64,000 nucleotides of DNA from Synaphobranchus kaupii (lineage: Eukaryota > Chordata > Actinopteri > Anguilliformes > Synaphobranchidae): the NCBI GenBank assembly GCA_029718625.1, contig CM056376.1:80050710-80114709 (forward strand), in the 5' to 3' direction. Below, one piece after another: positions 1 to 11,200 of this stretch. The position numbers and the translations under genes are program-made. The notes below the pieces were generated by a model. That model saw nothing but the letters and a program-made list of their open reading frames with translations, did not search any database and had not been told where the DNA came from. The first letter of the stretch is position 1. Every line of letters starts with the position of its first letter.

Positions 1-1013
1 TTTATAAACATTATAAGTCACAGTTTGGTTTTATAATGCTGATTTTTTTTTTTTTTTTCTGTTAGTGGCTATCTCAATGAATTAAATTTCTGGCAGATAG
101 TTTGCTGTGCTGAATTTGTCTCGCGCTCTCTCGTTTTTCCGCCCCCCCCCCCCGAATCCGAATATGAACGGGCAACTTCGGGTAGAAAAAAATATCTGTT
201 CCAACGCATTATTCGTGCTTTCCCGAATACGGTATTCGGCTCCTACACCCCTAGTGGAAACCATGATGAATCTGGGGAGCCCGGTTACACAAACCCCAGA
301 TACCAGCATTGTAAAGCCTTAAAAGGGAAACACAATGAATAAAATACAGGTTTCCTCATAGCAAATGAGCGGTTACGTAAGAGCATTCACATCTTGAGGG
401 AGGAAAAGACAAAAACAAAATAGAAATGACTAGTTCTCTCCATTCTCAGGCTCGGGAGAAAACAAAATACAATGAACAGGCAACTATAATAAAATGCATT
501 CATTTTCTATTATTGTCATCATTACTGGTTTTCTATTTTTAATGCACCACGTTGTGCCAAGTGGCCATCAATGCATTCTCTGGTTAAGTCCTGATTTTGA
601 CAAACCACTTTTGGGAGTAATGCAGAACACATATTGAGCAAGGCACAAACCAGACCAAAATGTACTGCAAATTGCTTGTGTGATGAGTGGAAAAATACAA
701 GTTCACTGCGTGACTGTGTGATTATAGCACATACCACTTTTCTCCAATATAACATGGTGAACCCAACCAAGCACAGCTGAAGCTGCTCCGTGTCAGTTGA
801 TTGAGTGTTTTATGAAGACACAATTTAATTAATGAATTAATCACAAAAAAACAAGCGTTGGGTAAGAGCATGTAATGTAATTAACCATGATGAGATTTGG
901 CCTCAATTTTCAGTGACATATAGGCAAATGTTGTGATAAAGTACTCACCTCATATGTACCAATATACTGTAGCCTATGCATGTAGCCTGGTACAAGCATT
1001 GTCTGTCTGTCTG
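1..1013. other. no gene recognised
   Basis: AT-rich sequence with scattered short ORFs on both strands. A homopolymer C run is at 141-153. The stretch near 280-320 (caaaccccagataccagcattgtaaagcc) resembles 26850-26900, so it is probably a repeat fragment. No exon or RNA gene is recognisable. Confidence 0.6.
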
Positions 1014-1015
1014 TA

Positions 1016-1591
1016 CAGTTAAGTCTATAAATATTTGGACATTGACAAAATAATTGTTATTTTAGCTGTCTACCACTATTGGAGTTGAAATAATGAATAT
1101 ATATCAAAGTGCAGACTTTCAGTTTTAATTTCAGGGTATGTACATCCAAATCGGGTGAACGGTGTAGGAATATCTTTTGGTATTGTTGGGTCACAGACAT
1201 CAGAAAATTATGGCAAGTAAAGGATATGCCACCAAATATTAAATATGATGACTTGATTTAAGTTTATGTTAATTTGTCCAATTACTTTACTTTAAGTCCC
1301 CTAAAATGGGGGGGGGGGGGGGGGGGGGGGGTTATGAAAATGTAATATACTGCAGTATATTTTAAATATATTGTGAAGATAATTTTGATATATTTACAAT
1401 ATATTCTTTTTCCATAGGGGGGGGCCTATGTATAAAAAGTGCTGTAATTCCTACACCGTTCACCCGATCTGGATGTGAATACCCTCAAATTAAAGCAGAA
1501 GGTCTGCACTTTGAGCTCATATTCATTATTTAATTTCAACTCCAATATATAACAATAACTGTCAATGTCCAAATATTTATGAATTAAACTG
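1016..1591. mobile_element. Tc1/mariner-type miniature element with ~150-bp terminal inverted repeats
   Basis: The left arm (1016-1171, starting cagttaagtctataaatatt) is the imperfect reverse complement of the right arm (1446-1591). The element is flanked by TA (1014-1015 and 1592-1593). There is no transposase ORF. The internal part has a long G run (1309-1330) and a second G run near 1418. TA flanks and long arms fit a non-autonomous Tc1/mariner element. Confidence 0.85.
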
Positions 1592-1593
1592 TA

Positions 1594-2689
1594 TAGGGCC
1601 TATATGTGTATGTATGTATAGTTCATGGCTTAAATGATTCAGTACACCCATCTAATACTTAATGCATTAAGATACAATTTTAGATTTAAGATGAGTATAC
1701 TTCTAGGACCAAGCAAATGGATTTAGTGGAGTAAGAGACATCAGCATTTCACTCAAACCAAAACACGTCCTCGGTGGTCTTCAGGTTGCACATCCACTTG
1801 AATTGCATTGTTATGCAGACTAAATCTGAATGTCATAAATTATAAAGCTTAAAAGGTTTAATTTGCAACCAGAAAAACTTACAGGTAAGGGGAGCTGTGT
1901 TGCATCAATGAACCACTCCTTTTCTTTTGCACGATAGGCTACTCCCAACGACTCCCATTAAAAAGAGATCCATATAAATTACTTGCTTAAAAAAAACAAA
2001 CAAGTGCAACACTTTCAATCGTGGCCTTCGAACGCAACACGCTTTATTTGGAATGTTTTTTTAGACGCCACTCTCGATGTGGTGAACAAGATGGAAATGC
2101 ATCTCCAAAAATGTCTTCGCGAATGGAAGAGTCGTAGCTCGTTCAGACGAATGAAGCGGGAGATAGGAATGTATGCAGTGCAGATAAATGAACTTGTCAA
2201 AGCTGTAAATGCCCACAGTTGCACATATCTCGCCACTAATTAAAGCGCAGCGATGCAAAACCCTAAGTGGATTTTCCGAAGAGGTAATTTCATGCCGGCT
2301 GTTCCGAAACATCCATGTTGCGGGGGCCCTGGTGCCTGCAGCCTGAGGCGAAAACCTCCCGTTTCAAAGGGAAACCTCAGTGTTAGCCTAAATGAAATTG
2401 TGGCAGGCCCAAAGTGTGGTCCAAAATATATTTGGTGCGCTTTGGACCTTCACACACTTAACTATCCTGCAAAAACCTTATTCAAGTATTAAAAACGGCT
2501 TTCCACGACACCTACTCATAGGCTATTTATCTTTGCACTCACAAATCCTGAAAACCAGCTTTCACTACAATTCATGTTGGATAAAGAGGTAAACCAATCT
2601 ACCTTGTCTTTAAACTCGCTAAATGTTCTCAGTTCGTTTAATCTGAATGCGCATGTTTTGAAGATTTTTTTGTGTGGCATTTTACATAT
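1594..2689. other. no gene recognised
   Basis: Contains an 86-codon open frame on the plus strand (1983-2243) with opposing frames on the minus strand. None resembles a known protein or shows splice context. Around 2300-2360 the sequence is more GC-rich. I cannot exclude an exon or 5' region of a neighbouring gene. Confidence 0.5.
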
Positions 2690-3271
2690 ATAATAATAAT
2701 ACATTTTATTTGATTGCGCCTTTCTGGACACTCAAGGTCACCTTACATTAAAAGTACATATATGTATAATTAAAACAGATCAGAAAAATTAAAACAATTG
2801 GATGGGACAGACACAATATTGACATATACATCAAAAGGAAGAACATAAGAGCATAGACATACAATAATAATCACAATCATAATAAAAGTGAGACAATATA
2901 GGGACAACATGGGGGAACCAGAGTGTTATATATTATAAGACAGTGTGAAGAGGTGTGTTTTGAGCTGTTTTTTTGAAGGAGGGCAGTGTATCTGCATGTT
3001 TGATGTAAGTGGGGAGGGAGTTCCAGAGAATGGGAGCAGCAGCGCTAAAGGCTCGAGCACCAACAGTAGTCGGGTGGGAGGTATGGTGAGTAGACCAGCA
3101 GAGGAGGAGCGTAAAGTGCGGGTTGGGGTGTAGTCCTGAAGGTCAGAAAGGTAGGGGGGTGTGAGGCTGTGTAAGGCTTTGTAAGACAACAGGATGATTT
3201 TGAATTTAATGCGGTAGTGGACTGGTAGCCAGTGTAGCTGAATGAGGGTGGGTGTAATGTGGTCAGAGGGT

Positions 3272-4597
3272 TTAGTACGTGAGGATTCGTGCAGCAGAGT
3301 ATTGGATAATTTGAAGTTTATTTATAAGTTTGAAGGGGAGTCCTGAGAGTATACCATTGCAATAGTCTAGTCGGGAAGTGACGAATGCGTGGATCAAAGT
3401 TTCAGCACTGGAGTGAGAAAGTGAGGGACGGAGTCGGGAGATGTTGTGGAGGTGAAAGAATGCAGCGCGTGAAATATTCTTGATATGGGGTGCGAAGGAG
3501 AGGGTATTATCCAGAATAATCCCAAGACTTTTGACTTGCGGTGACAGGGGGATAGGGTGGTCATCAATAAAAAATTTAAAGGTGGGTGCTTTTGACAGGG
3601 TGGATTTTGTACCTATGAGCATAACTTCAGGTTTGTTGGCGTTGAGTTTGAGGAAATTGGTAGTCATCCAGGCCTGATATGTAGAGTTGTGTATCGTCGG
3701 CGTAACAGTGGAAGTTAATGTTATGATGCCGCATGATTCGGCCAAGGGGAAAGAGATAATGAATAGGAGTGGGCCCAGCACTGACCCCTGGGGGACACCC
3801 TGTTTAACTGCAGCCAGCCCAGACTGGTGATGTTTTAGTTGGACAAACTGTTGTCTACCTGTAAGGTAGGATGACAGCCAGGCTAGTGCAGAACCAGAGA
3901 CCCCCAGGGAAGTCAGGCGGTTCAACAGTAGGGGGTGGGAAACGACGTTGAAGGTGGCGCTAAGGTCAAGGAGGATGAGGATGCTTAAAAGTCCAGAGTC
4001 AGCAGCGAGGAGGAGGTCGTTGGTGATCTTAATGAGTGTAGTCTCTGTACTGTGTTTTGATCGGAATCCAGACTGAAATGGTTCTAAGAGGTTGTTACTG
4101 TCAAGGTGGGATTGGAGCTGGGCTGCTACTACACGTTTGAGAATTTTGGAAAGAAATGGGAGGTTAGAGATGGGGCGGAAGTTGTTAAGATTGTTTGGAT
4201 CTACACAAGGTTTTTTGAGTATGGGTGAGATCGCAGCTGTTTTGAGTGAAAGGGGAACAGAACTAGAGACCAGTGATGCATTGATTATCTGTGCTAACAG
4301 TGGAGAGAAGACAGGGAGTGCAACCTTAACTAGGGAAGTAGGAAGAGGATCGAGTTTGCAGGTGGAGGACTTGGATGAAGTGGTGATTTTAACTATATAA
4401 TCCTCCGTCACTGGTGTGAAGGCAGAGAAACTGTTAATGCACTGGTGGTCAGTGGTGATAGTCATCCAGTGGGGCCCAGCATTGGTGGAATGGGATTGTA
4501 ACAGATCTTGATGAATATTGTCAATTTTAGTTTGAAAGAAATTCAAAAACGTATTGCAGAGGTCAATGGAAGTGTTGTTCAGAGAGTTGTCTGTCAT
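3272..4597 (-). pseudogene. LINE reverse transcriptase, disrupted at the YADD box
   Basis: A 441-codon open frame from the LINE. Palm motifs 1-4 and GVPQGSVLGPLLF are readable. Right after LLFI the frame is shifted: FHCYADDTQLY exists in the neighbouring frame (around 3690-3720), and a compensating indel plus a deletion returns to AWMTTNFLKLNANK. It is therefore not a functional polymerase despite its length. It belongs to the LINE, not to a host gene. Confidence 0.9.
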
Positions 4598-4603
4598 AAT
4601 TGA

Positions 4604-5227
4604 TTATGTTTGAATAATAGGAGGTTCTGGCTGCTGAGAGGGAAGTTTTATAGATGGCAAGGTGTTCAGGAGTGAATTGTAAGGTGTTTTTCTGGCTAAA
4701 CACTCCAAACGACGCCCAGTGGTTTTTAATAGGCGGAGTTCAGGGGTGTACCAGGGGGCAGAGTGAATGAATGAGATGGTGTGTGATTTGAGAGGGGCTA
4801 GGGTTTCAAGGCAGGAAGAGAGACAGGTGTTGTAGTGGTTAACTAGATCCTCAGCAGATGCATATGTATCAGGGGAGGGGCAGGTATGAATCATGTTTAT
4901 GAGATCGATGGTGTTTATGTTTTTTATGTTTCGGAAGAAGATAGTGCGTTGGGCTTTTTCATTAGATGATTGTGTAGGGACCTCAAATACGATGGCTTTG
5001 TGATCAGAAATAGGGAGTGGCAGATCAGTGAGATTGAATGGGGTCAGACCAGTGGAGCAAACTAAGTCAAGTGTGTGTCCTTTGTCCAGTCTGCATTGCA
5101 TGAGAACACAAGAATGACTGCTTGCTTGTCCCTGTGCACCTATTTCGAGCAGAATACTGTATAATCTATCACGGGGGAAAACAAAGAAACTTGTGTAGGC
5201 ATGTTGTGTGCCACCTACTGGCATCAA
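4604..5227 (-). pseudogene. LINE endonuclease C-terminal fragment and linker
   Basis: A 207-codon frame whose first part, MMPVGGTQHAYTSFFVFPRD, aligns with the middle of an APE-type endonuclease. It keeps LDLVCSTGL and the ISDHKAIVFEV block, where the catalytic His sits (SDHKA). The N-terminal half of the domain is missing, so the copy is 5' truncated. It ends at a TAA that interrupts the frame before the RT region. Confidence 0.85.
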
Positions 5228-5800
5228 ACTGAAAGCGCATTTTGGATTCCTGAAAATACCTGCTGTGATATTAATTTATGTAAAAATTTAAAAAACGTAA
5301 GCAGCCCATTTCTGTTTAGTGACCAGATATTTCATAAGTGCTTATATGTGTATTAACTAACACTTAATAGCTCCCTTATCCTTCGATGCCAGTATAATTA
5401 CCATTTTGTTTTGAGCCCTACAAAAGGTGAAGTGGAAATAACTGCAACTTCACACCTCTAACAGCATGTTTACCGTATTATTAAACTACGTCTACACGAG
5501 TTATCAAGTGCAATAGTTTCAGGTAGTAACAATAAACTGAAAACCTGATATAGGCCTACTGAATTTCGTCTTATCAAATTTCTCGGCTATTTTTTAAGGG
5601 GTGTAAAACGATAACCATCAGTTGTTCAATCATGTCCATTCTCCACCAAGACAAGAGACGTGTAACTATTAAATTTTTTTTTTTTTATAATTATACACAA
5701 TAATCGTAAAATATTGACAATCTCTCTCTCTCGCTCTCACACACACAATATTACAATTTTGCACCTTGAGCATTGGGTTTTGGGAACACGACTTTCAAGT
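5228..5800. other. no gene recognised; AT-rich
   Basis: Between the truncated LINE 5' end and the presumed 3'UTR end. It has a CT/CA microsatellite at 5719-5747. Nothing else is recognisable. Confidence 0.5.
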
Positions 5801-8180
5801 TCTTTTTTTCAACACAGCAAAATACAAGCATAACTTTATTCCTTTTTATTTGTATATGTCAAAATACAGTTTTTCTCCAAAATAATTGCGTTTCAGCAAC
5901 TGGTTCCATGCGTCAAGGGTATGCTCTGGTCTACCAATAGAACCACTACAGCCCCAGTCATTTCACTTTTGTCATCTTAAAGAATAAATAACGTTAATAT
6001 AAAACACTAAAACATCGGACAGTAGCGTTGCGAAGTCTGCACGTGCACTCGGAACTAGCGTCCAGCCTAACTTTTCAAGTCGCAGCACTAAGACCTGCTG
6101 CTCGCGATCTTTACCTCCCAAACCTCACTCTGCCTCAGATTCTCCATGCACAATATATTAGCTAGCATCCATCATTCCCTCCATCCAATTACACAAGATT
6201 AGTCCATGACCGGAATATGCGCGTTGTTACTTTTCTTTTTATACATCGACATATCCTGAGCTTGGCAGTCAAGAGCACAACCTCCTACCTACACGGAACC
6301 AATCGCCAAAAAAAAAACAAAAAAAAACAAAAACAAAAAAACTGCCCAGCGTTTGCAACTAAAAATATCCGACACGATGACCTTGTTTCGCGCTCTCTTT
6401 TGTGAAGGGGTATAAATTCACATTTAAGTATACAATATAATCAATGATAATACAACAGCTAATGCAAGCTTTACAATGTACAATTTTTTTAATCAACTCC
6501 TCAGTGGTTGGTAGTCACAGCACAGTGCGCCAGTATGAAGTCACTCACGTATTTTACAAGATGGCGTTAAGTTTTAAAAGGGAAAAGTAAAATGAAACTC
6601 AAAACCAAAGAGGAAACTGCCAACAATCCGCAAACTACAGCAATATCTCTGTTCACTACAGTAAATTTAAAAGGCCACTGAAATGCATTTAATATATATG
6701 TTCTGATGCATGGTCTTTATTTGACATAGTGGTAAGTTCTCCTGTCTGGACAGGACTCGTCACACGGCGTGAAACAGTGCACGATGACATTGTAAAAGGA
6801 CTGGGTTCAAAACTCCTATGATTTAATGACAACACTAATACCACTGCTTAAAAATAGCACTCTTCCAAATATACTGTATACAACGTGTGAAATGTAGTGA
6901 AGCAATTATATTATTCTTTTCACAATTACTGTGAACATTTTTAAAAATCTGATCACAAAAAAAACAAAAAAAAAACAACTGAATACTGATAGCCATCCCC
7001 TTGGTGAGAGAGGCTCTACTCAACTCAATGACTTTAGACTATAAAAGCAAAGTAGTTAAAACACCTTTTTATCCTCTGGAGATTGTATATTTTAATAGTA
7101 ACAGGCGGGCTTTGTCATAGGGAACCATAATGCATGCCATGTGCTGGTGTCAAACAATACATATATACAGCATCACTCAGTACCTGCTAAAACAAAGTGA
7201 ACAATACAGGGTATAAACCAACAACTACACTAGAAATAAAAAAAGAAAATAAAACAAAACAAAACAAAAATATCTATGAGGCGGGAGAGCGATGGAGATA
7301 AAGTGAAGAATCTATTTTGATGGACTCATTCAAGCATTTTCATTAAAAAAATGCATATTGCACATAAAGTGAAAGCTTAAATTCCACCAACATCCACCTG
7401 CTCTGTACAGCAAGAACTTTCCTTCCTTGAGGAAGAAACTCAAAAGGTGAAGTTAATAGGTGGAGGGAACATCTTGTGTGTGTGTGTGTGGGCGGAAGAG
7501 GCGGATAAGCAAGGAACGGGACGTAGGAATGTCCAATCAAAAATGCCGGGAGTCTTCGGGGAGACTTCTGCTGGGTGGCAGAGCCTCTAAAGGGCTGGGA
7601 TTTCCTACGTGGTGGGGGGCTTCGGTCACAAGGTATAGGAGAATGAAGGAAATACAAGATGGGAGCAGGGGGCGGGGTCAGGAGGAAATCACACAGCACA
7701 CAACACGTCTAAGCTTGTGTTTTAAAAAAAAAAGAAAAGAAGACTGGCACCAAAAAAAAAAAAAAAAAGAAGAAAAGAAAAGTGTTGAATAACTTCCTCT
7801 GTGACAGCTGAGAGCTCTGATGCGAGTGCTTTTATGTACAAACTAAGGCTTACTGGTTAAATATTCTTTTGAGGCGTCCCTGCCCGCAATGTTTTCATGC
7901 CACTCGCGATGCTGTCTCTTGTTTGCTTGTTTGCTTGCTTGTAAACTTGGTGGTTCTGTCTGCACAGCAGCAGGATGGAGTGAAGGAACCTAGCGGGAAG
8001 GGCGGGGGAGGGGAACGGATGAGACGATGGGGCGATGGCCAACGATGGTGGTGTGGGGTTGCGGAGGGCTACTGGTGACTACGAATGCGTGTGGGGGAGC
8101 CTTCTCATAGCTGATGTCTGTCGCAATTAACGTCTAAAATGTGCAATGCCACGGGTCGCTGCGGTGTGGGGGAAGCCGGG
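5800..8180 (-). other. ppp1r12a: probable 3'UTR of ppp1r12a
   Basis: After the TAG there is no convincing ORF and no recognisable repeat over about 2.3 kb, only A- and T-rich runs (for example 6309-6342, 7236-7270, 7726-7790 on the plus strand). Mammalian MYPT1 3'UTRs have a similar length. Two AATAAA hexamers on the gene strand lie at 5835-5840 and 5845-5850, followed by UG-rich sequence near 5710-5750. The boundary is inferred. Confidence 0.5.
5835..5850 (-). terminator. candidate polyadenylation signals, AATAAA twice
   Basis: On the minus strand two AATAAA hexamers are separated by four bases, about 2.33 kb past the E25b stop codon. A GU-rich stretch (gtgtgtgtgag) follows some 85 bases downstream. 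Other hexamers occur in this AT-rich area, so use is not proven. Confidence 0.4.
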
Positions 8181-8267
8181 CTACTTGGAAAGTTTGCTAA
8201 TGACTCGAATCAGGGCTCCGTTCTCATCCTTTAGCCTCTGGTTGTCTGCTTTCAAGTCTGGTAGCGT
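8181..8267 (-). CDS. ppp1r12a: ppp1r12a E25b: canonical leucine-zipper terminal exon
   Basis: 87 nt including stop. Acceptor ctcctttttcag, with a CT-rich tract and a good branch-point match (ccttaac) upstream. It reads [28 protein letters not shown], then TAG. This is the classic MYPT1 LZ-positive C-terminus, with leucines at 5, 12, 19 and 26 of the exon; in mammals it mediates PKG-I binding. Only the residue before LPDLKAD differs (Thr for Met). Confidence 0.97.
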   Translation of the reverse strand, partial: TLPDLKADNQRLKDENGALIRVISKLSK

Positions 8268-11167
8268 CTGAAAAAGGAGGGAGAGAGACAGAGAGAGGGT
8301 GTTAAGGCGGGGTTAACCCGTCAGCAGAGTCAGCAGGGTTAACCGACAGGCGTCAGCCCATGTTCTCCATCCTCATAAGCAGCGCGTGTTATCTTAACCA
8401 GCCTTCTCCTCGCCTCTGTCCAAACGCATCACCGCAGGCCCGGCGATAGGCTCCAAGGCTTCCGCAAACTGCTCAACGTCCATGCAGGCCAATCGCCATG
8501 CTCCTTCGCAGCTGACCGAAAAAGGTCTTACGATACAGTGCACAACAGACCCCGACAGAACGGGCAGCATTTTGTAGTTTGCACGGGTTACTTCGAAAGC
8601 GGTCTCTTTTCCAATCAAATGAAGAGCCTGTAATGTGGTAGAAATTTCATAGTCGGTTTACGATACATTATTTAGTCCACAAAATGGGATATGGGCCAAT
8701 TACCACTATGATGGGAGGCCTGTGGCCAGGTAACTTCATTAATTAATCGTAAACACACGCTTTACAGCACAGCGATAAGGACAGCATTTGACAAGTGACA
8801 TGTTCTTGCCTGCAGCACTTCATAGTGCAGCAAGTAACACAAAAGCAGCCAAATGCATGTCTTTCCTCGCATGTTCCAGTGTGGCCATATAGCAGTACAC
8901 TTTACGAATGGAAAAGAATGGTTCTTAATAGACACTTTCTCAACTCTTTCCCTTTCTGTTCGGATTGCCATTCTACGTCTTTCCGTTTCTTCGACATGGA
9001 GACGATACAATTTTTCTACAAAATATTCTGAGACTACCGGGAGGAGACTTTCATAGAGGATCACAAAGGCAAGAGCGTATCTAATTGGTATTTGTATAAT
9101 CAGTAATCACACATAGTCAATTTGGCAACTCGCAATACACGACTAAATAATTGAAAACACTTCACATACTCTACAGCAGTTACTGTGAGAACGCTAGTGT
9201 TCCGAGTAGTACCTGCTCCCAAAAAAAAAAAAGTACTTTTATGATAAAAATTTGAAAGGCAATCTTAAATGAACGTGACAGTGATGAACATTCAGGGTCA
9301 AAGTCATTCAGAGTCATTGCACAATGAGTGTTTACCTTTACTTCAGCTTAACCTGAGATGACTTCAGATATCATGTAAAGTCTATGAAAGACGCTTTAAA
9401 ACAGCACATTTTACACTAGTCGTTGCTGTACGCTTACACCCTTATTATCATCAACAGCTTCATCAGACTGATTAATTTGTAAAAAAAAATAAATCTTTCT
9501 CCATTTCCAATATCTTTTCAACATATTTATTCCCGAGATACCGGTCCAAATCACATGACTATGTCTTCACCGTCTTTGTGTGATGGCAGCTTGTGATACA
9601 TTTATTTTAGAAATTTAAAGGCAAGCCTATGAATAATATTATGCATCCCTACTATTCCCAGCCTGCCTGCACATAACTTGTGGGCTCTGTGCATCGAGAT
9701 ATTGCCACGATAGACTGGAAATTCACTAACTTAATTCATAAGAATGGCATTTAATTATTGCAGGGCATGTAAAAATGCAAGCAAGCGTTACCTGCATGTG
9801 TACACAAGACATTAGTGTGAAGTCACTCTGCGAAGTAAAGGCAACGTTTACAAGTTCTCATGGGAATGGGCACGGGAAGGAAACGTTGAACATTTCCCCA
9901 ACAGTAATGACTTTTACGATTGTTTGAAAAGGTCCTTGAACCACAATATACTGCAGACTTATTGAGTACAGTAAAGGACCTCAAGCTGATGGAACATCAG
10001 CACAATTCAACAGTGATGTTTTTTTTCTTTTTTCTCCATGGCTTTGCAACCGCTGAATTTCGCCCTATTTGTAGGCCTTACACAAATGAGATATGAAGAA
10101 ATGGCACTGTTTTTTCTTGTTTTCTTGGGTGCAAACTGAGTGCAGTATGCTTGTCAACGCCATGTAGTACAGCTGGCCCTACTGGCACATTGCGCTTTTC
10201 AACCGTCCAGGTATTCAACCGACCCAGATTACTCTCGCTCGAACCTAATTCAAGCCCTATCATATGTGCTTTCTGTCTTAAGGAACAGAGCTTGATAATT
10301 TATGTGGGTTGCCTTTAAAAAAGAGAGGTGGAGTTAAAAAAAACAGAATAAAATCTATGAAAAATCATTGAAAATTGAGAAATGAAAGAGCCTGCATTTA
10401 ATTAGGCTATGATGACCAAGTTAACTAATGTCAGTGCCATTAATGGTCCAATATTCCACGGTGTGTCTGTCTGGGGATATTTTGTAACATTAGCCCAGAT
10501 TTAGCTTTCCAGATGAACCTTTCGAACATGCGAATGCCCAGAGGGCAATGCTTACTCCGTAAACACTGATCAGTCCTTAGTTCCACTTGTTAAATCATTT
10601 AGCGACCCACAAGACATGCAAATGTGTGGTATCATGTGACCCTTTTGACAGAATCAGGGAAAATGTTTACACCGCCAACTAAAGCAAGGCAAAACGCAAA
10701 AAAAATAAAAATATTAACAAATAGGCGTTAGGATGCAAAATAGAATTTGCACATATAGCTCGACCTAGCGTCAACAAAAAGGCCATTTCCAAAGCAGGTA
10801 CGGAGGAGACGAACCAGGCAAAACTGACAGACAGCAAGTCATAAATACGATAAATAAGGATTCCAGGCGGCACGCCGGGGCAAAGGGGCCTTTGACGAGT
10901 GGAGCGAACGAGAGCCTGGGGGGTCTCCGGCAGGACGGGTCTGGACGTGGAGGGCGAGCACCTGCCTGTCTACGGAGCGGGCGGCAGGGTGGGCGCAGGT
11001 TGGGAGGGGGCCTCGCTACAGGTCCACCGCCTGGAGCCTGCTGCAGGCCTCCGAGAGCCGGGCCACCACGCGGCCCAGGGCCCGGTTCTCTGCCAGCAGC
11101 CGCTCGTTTAAACGCCGCAGCGCCTGCACCTGCTTTACTTGATGGAGGCTCTGCAGGACACCACAAC

Positions 11168-11200
<33 letters not shown>

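Larger units (their letters stand above)
2690..5227 (-). mobile_element. 5'-truncated, mutated CR1/L2-type LINE
   Basis: Read on the minus strand: the C-terminal part of an AP-endonuclease (GHTLDLVCSTGLTPFNLTDL, then ISDHKAIVFEV, 4604-5227), a reverse transcriptase (3272-4597; FRPISNLPFLSKILKRVV, GVPQGSVLGPLLF), a 3' coding end (2926-3189; APPYLSDL-like and SSAGLLTIPPTRL), and a 3' tail starting near 2690 (gcctttctggacactcaaggtcacc). It is broken by a TAA at 4604-4606 in the same frame as the following RT ORF, by frameshifts, and by a change in RT motif A (LDLSATFNV instead of an Asp-ending motif). Confidence 0.92.

Noticed and set aside
1983..2243. 86-codon plus-strand ORF as a possible gene
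   Set aside because: No similarity recognised, opposing ORFs on the other strand, no splice or promoter context; left as undetermined.
1..2300. Left edge as part of the pawr neighbour expected from vertebrate gene order
   Set aside because: No recognisable coding exon of that gene; only AT-rich sequence, a miniature element and short ORFs.
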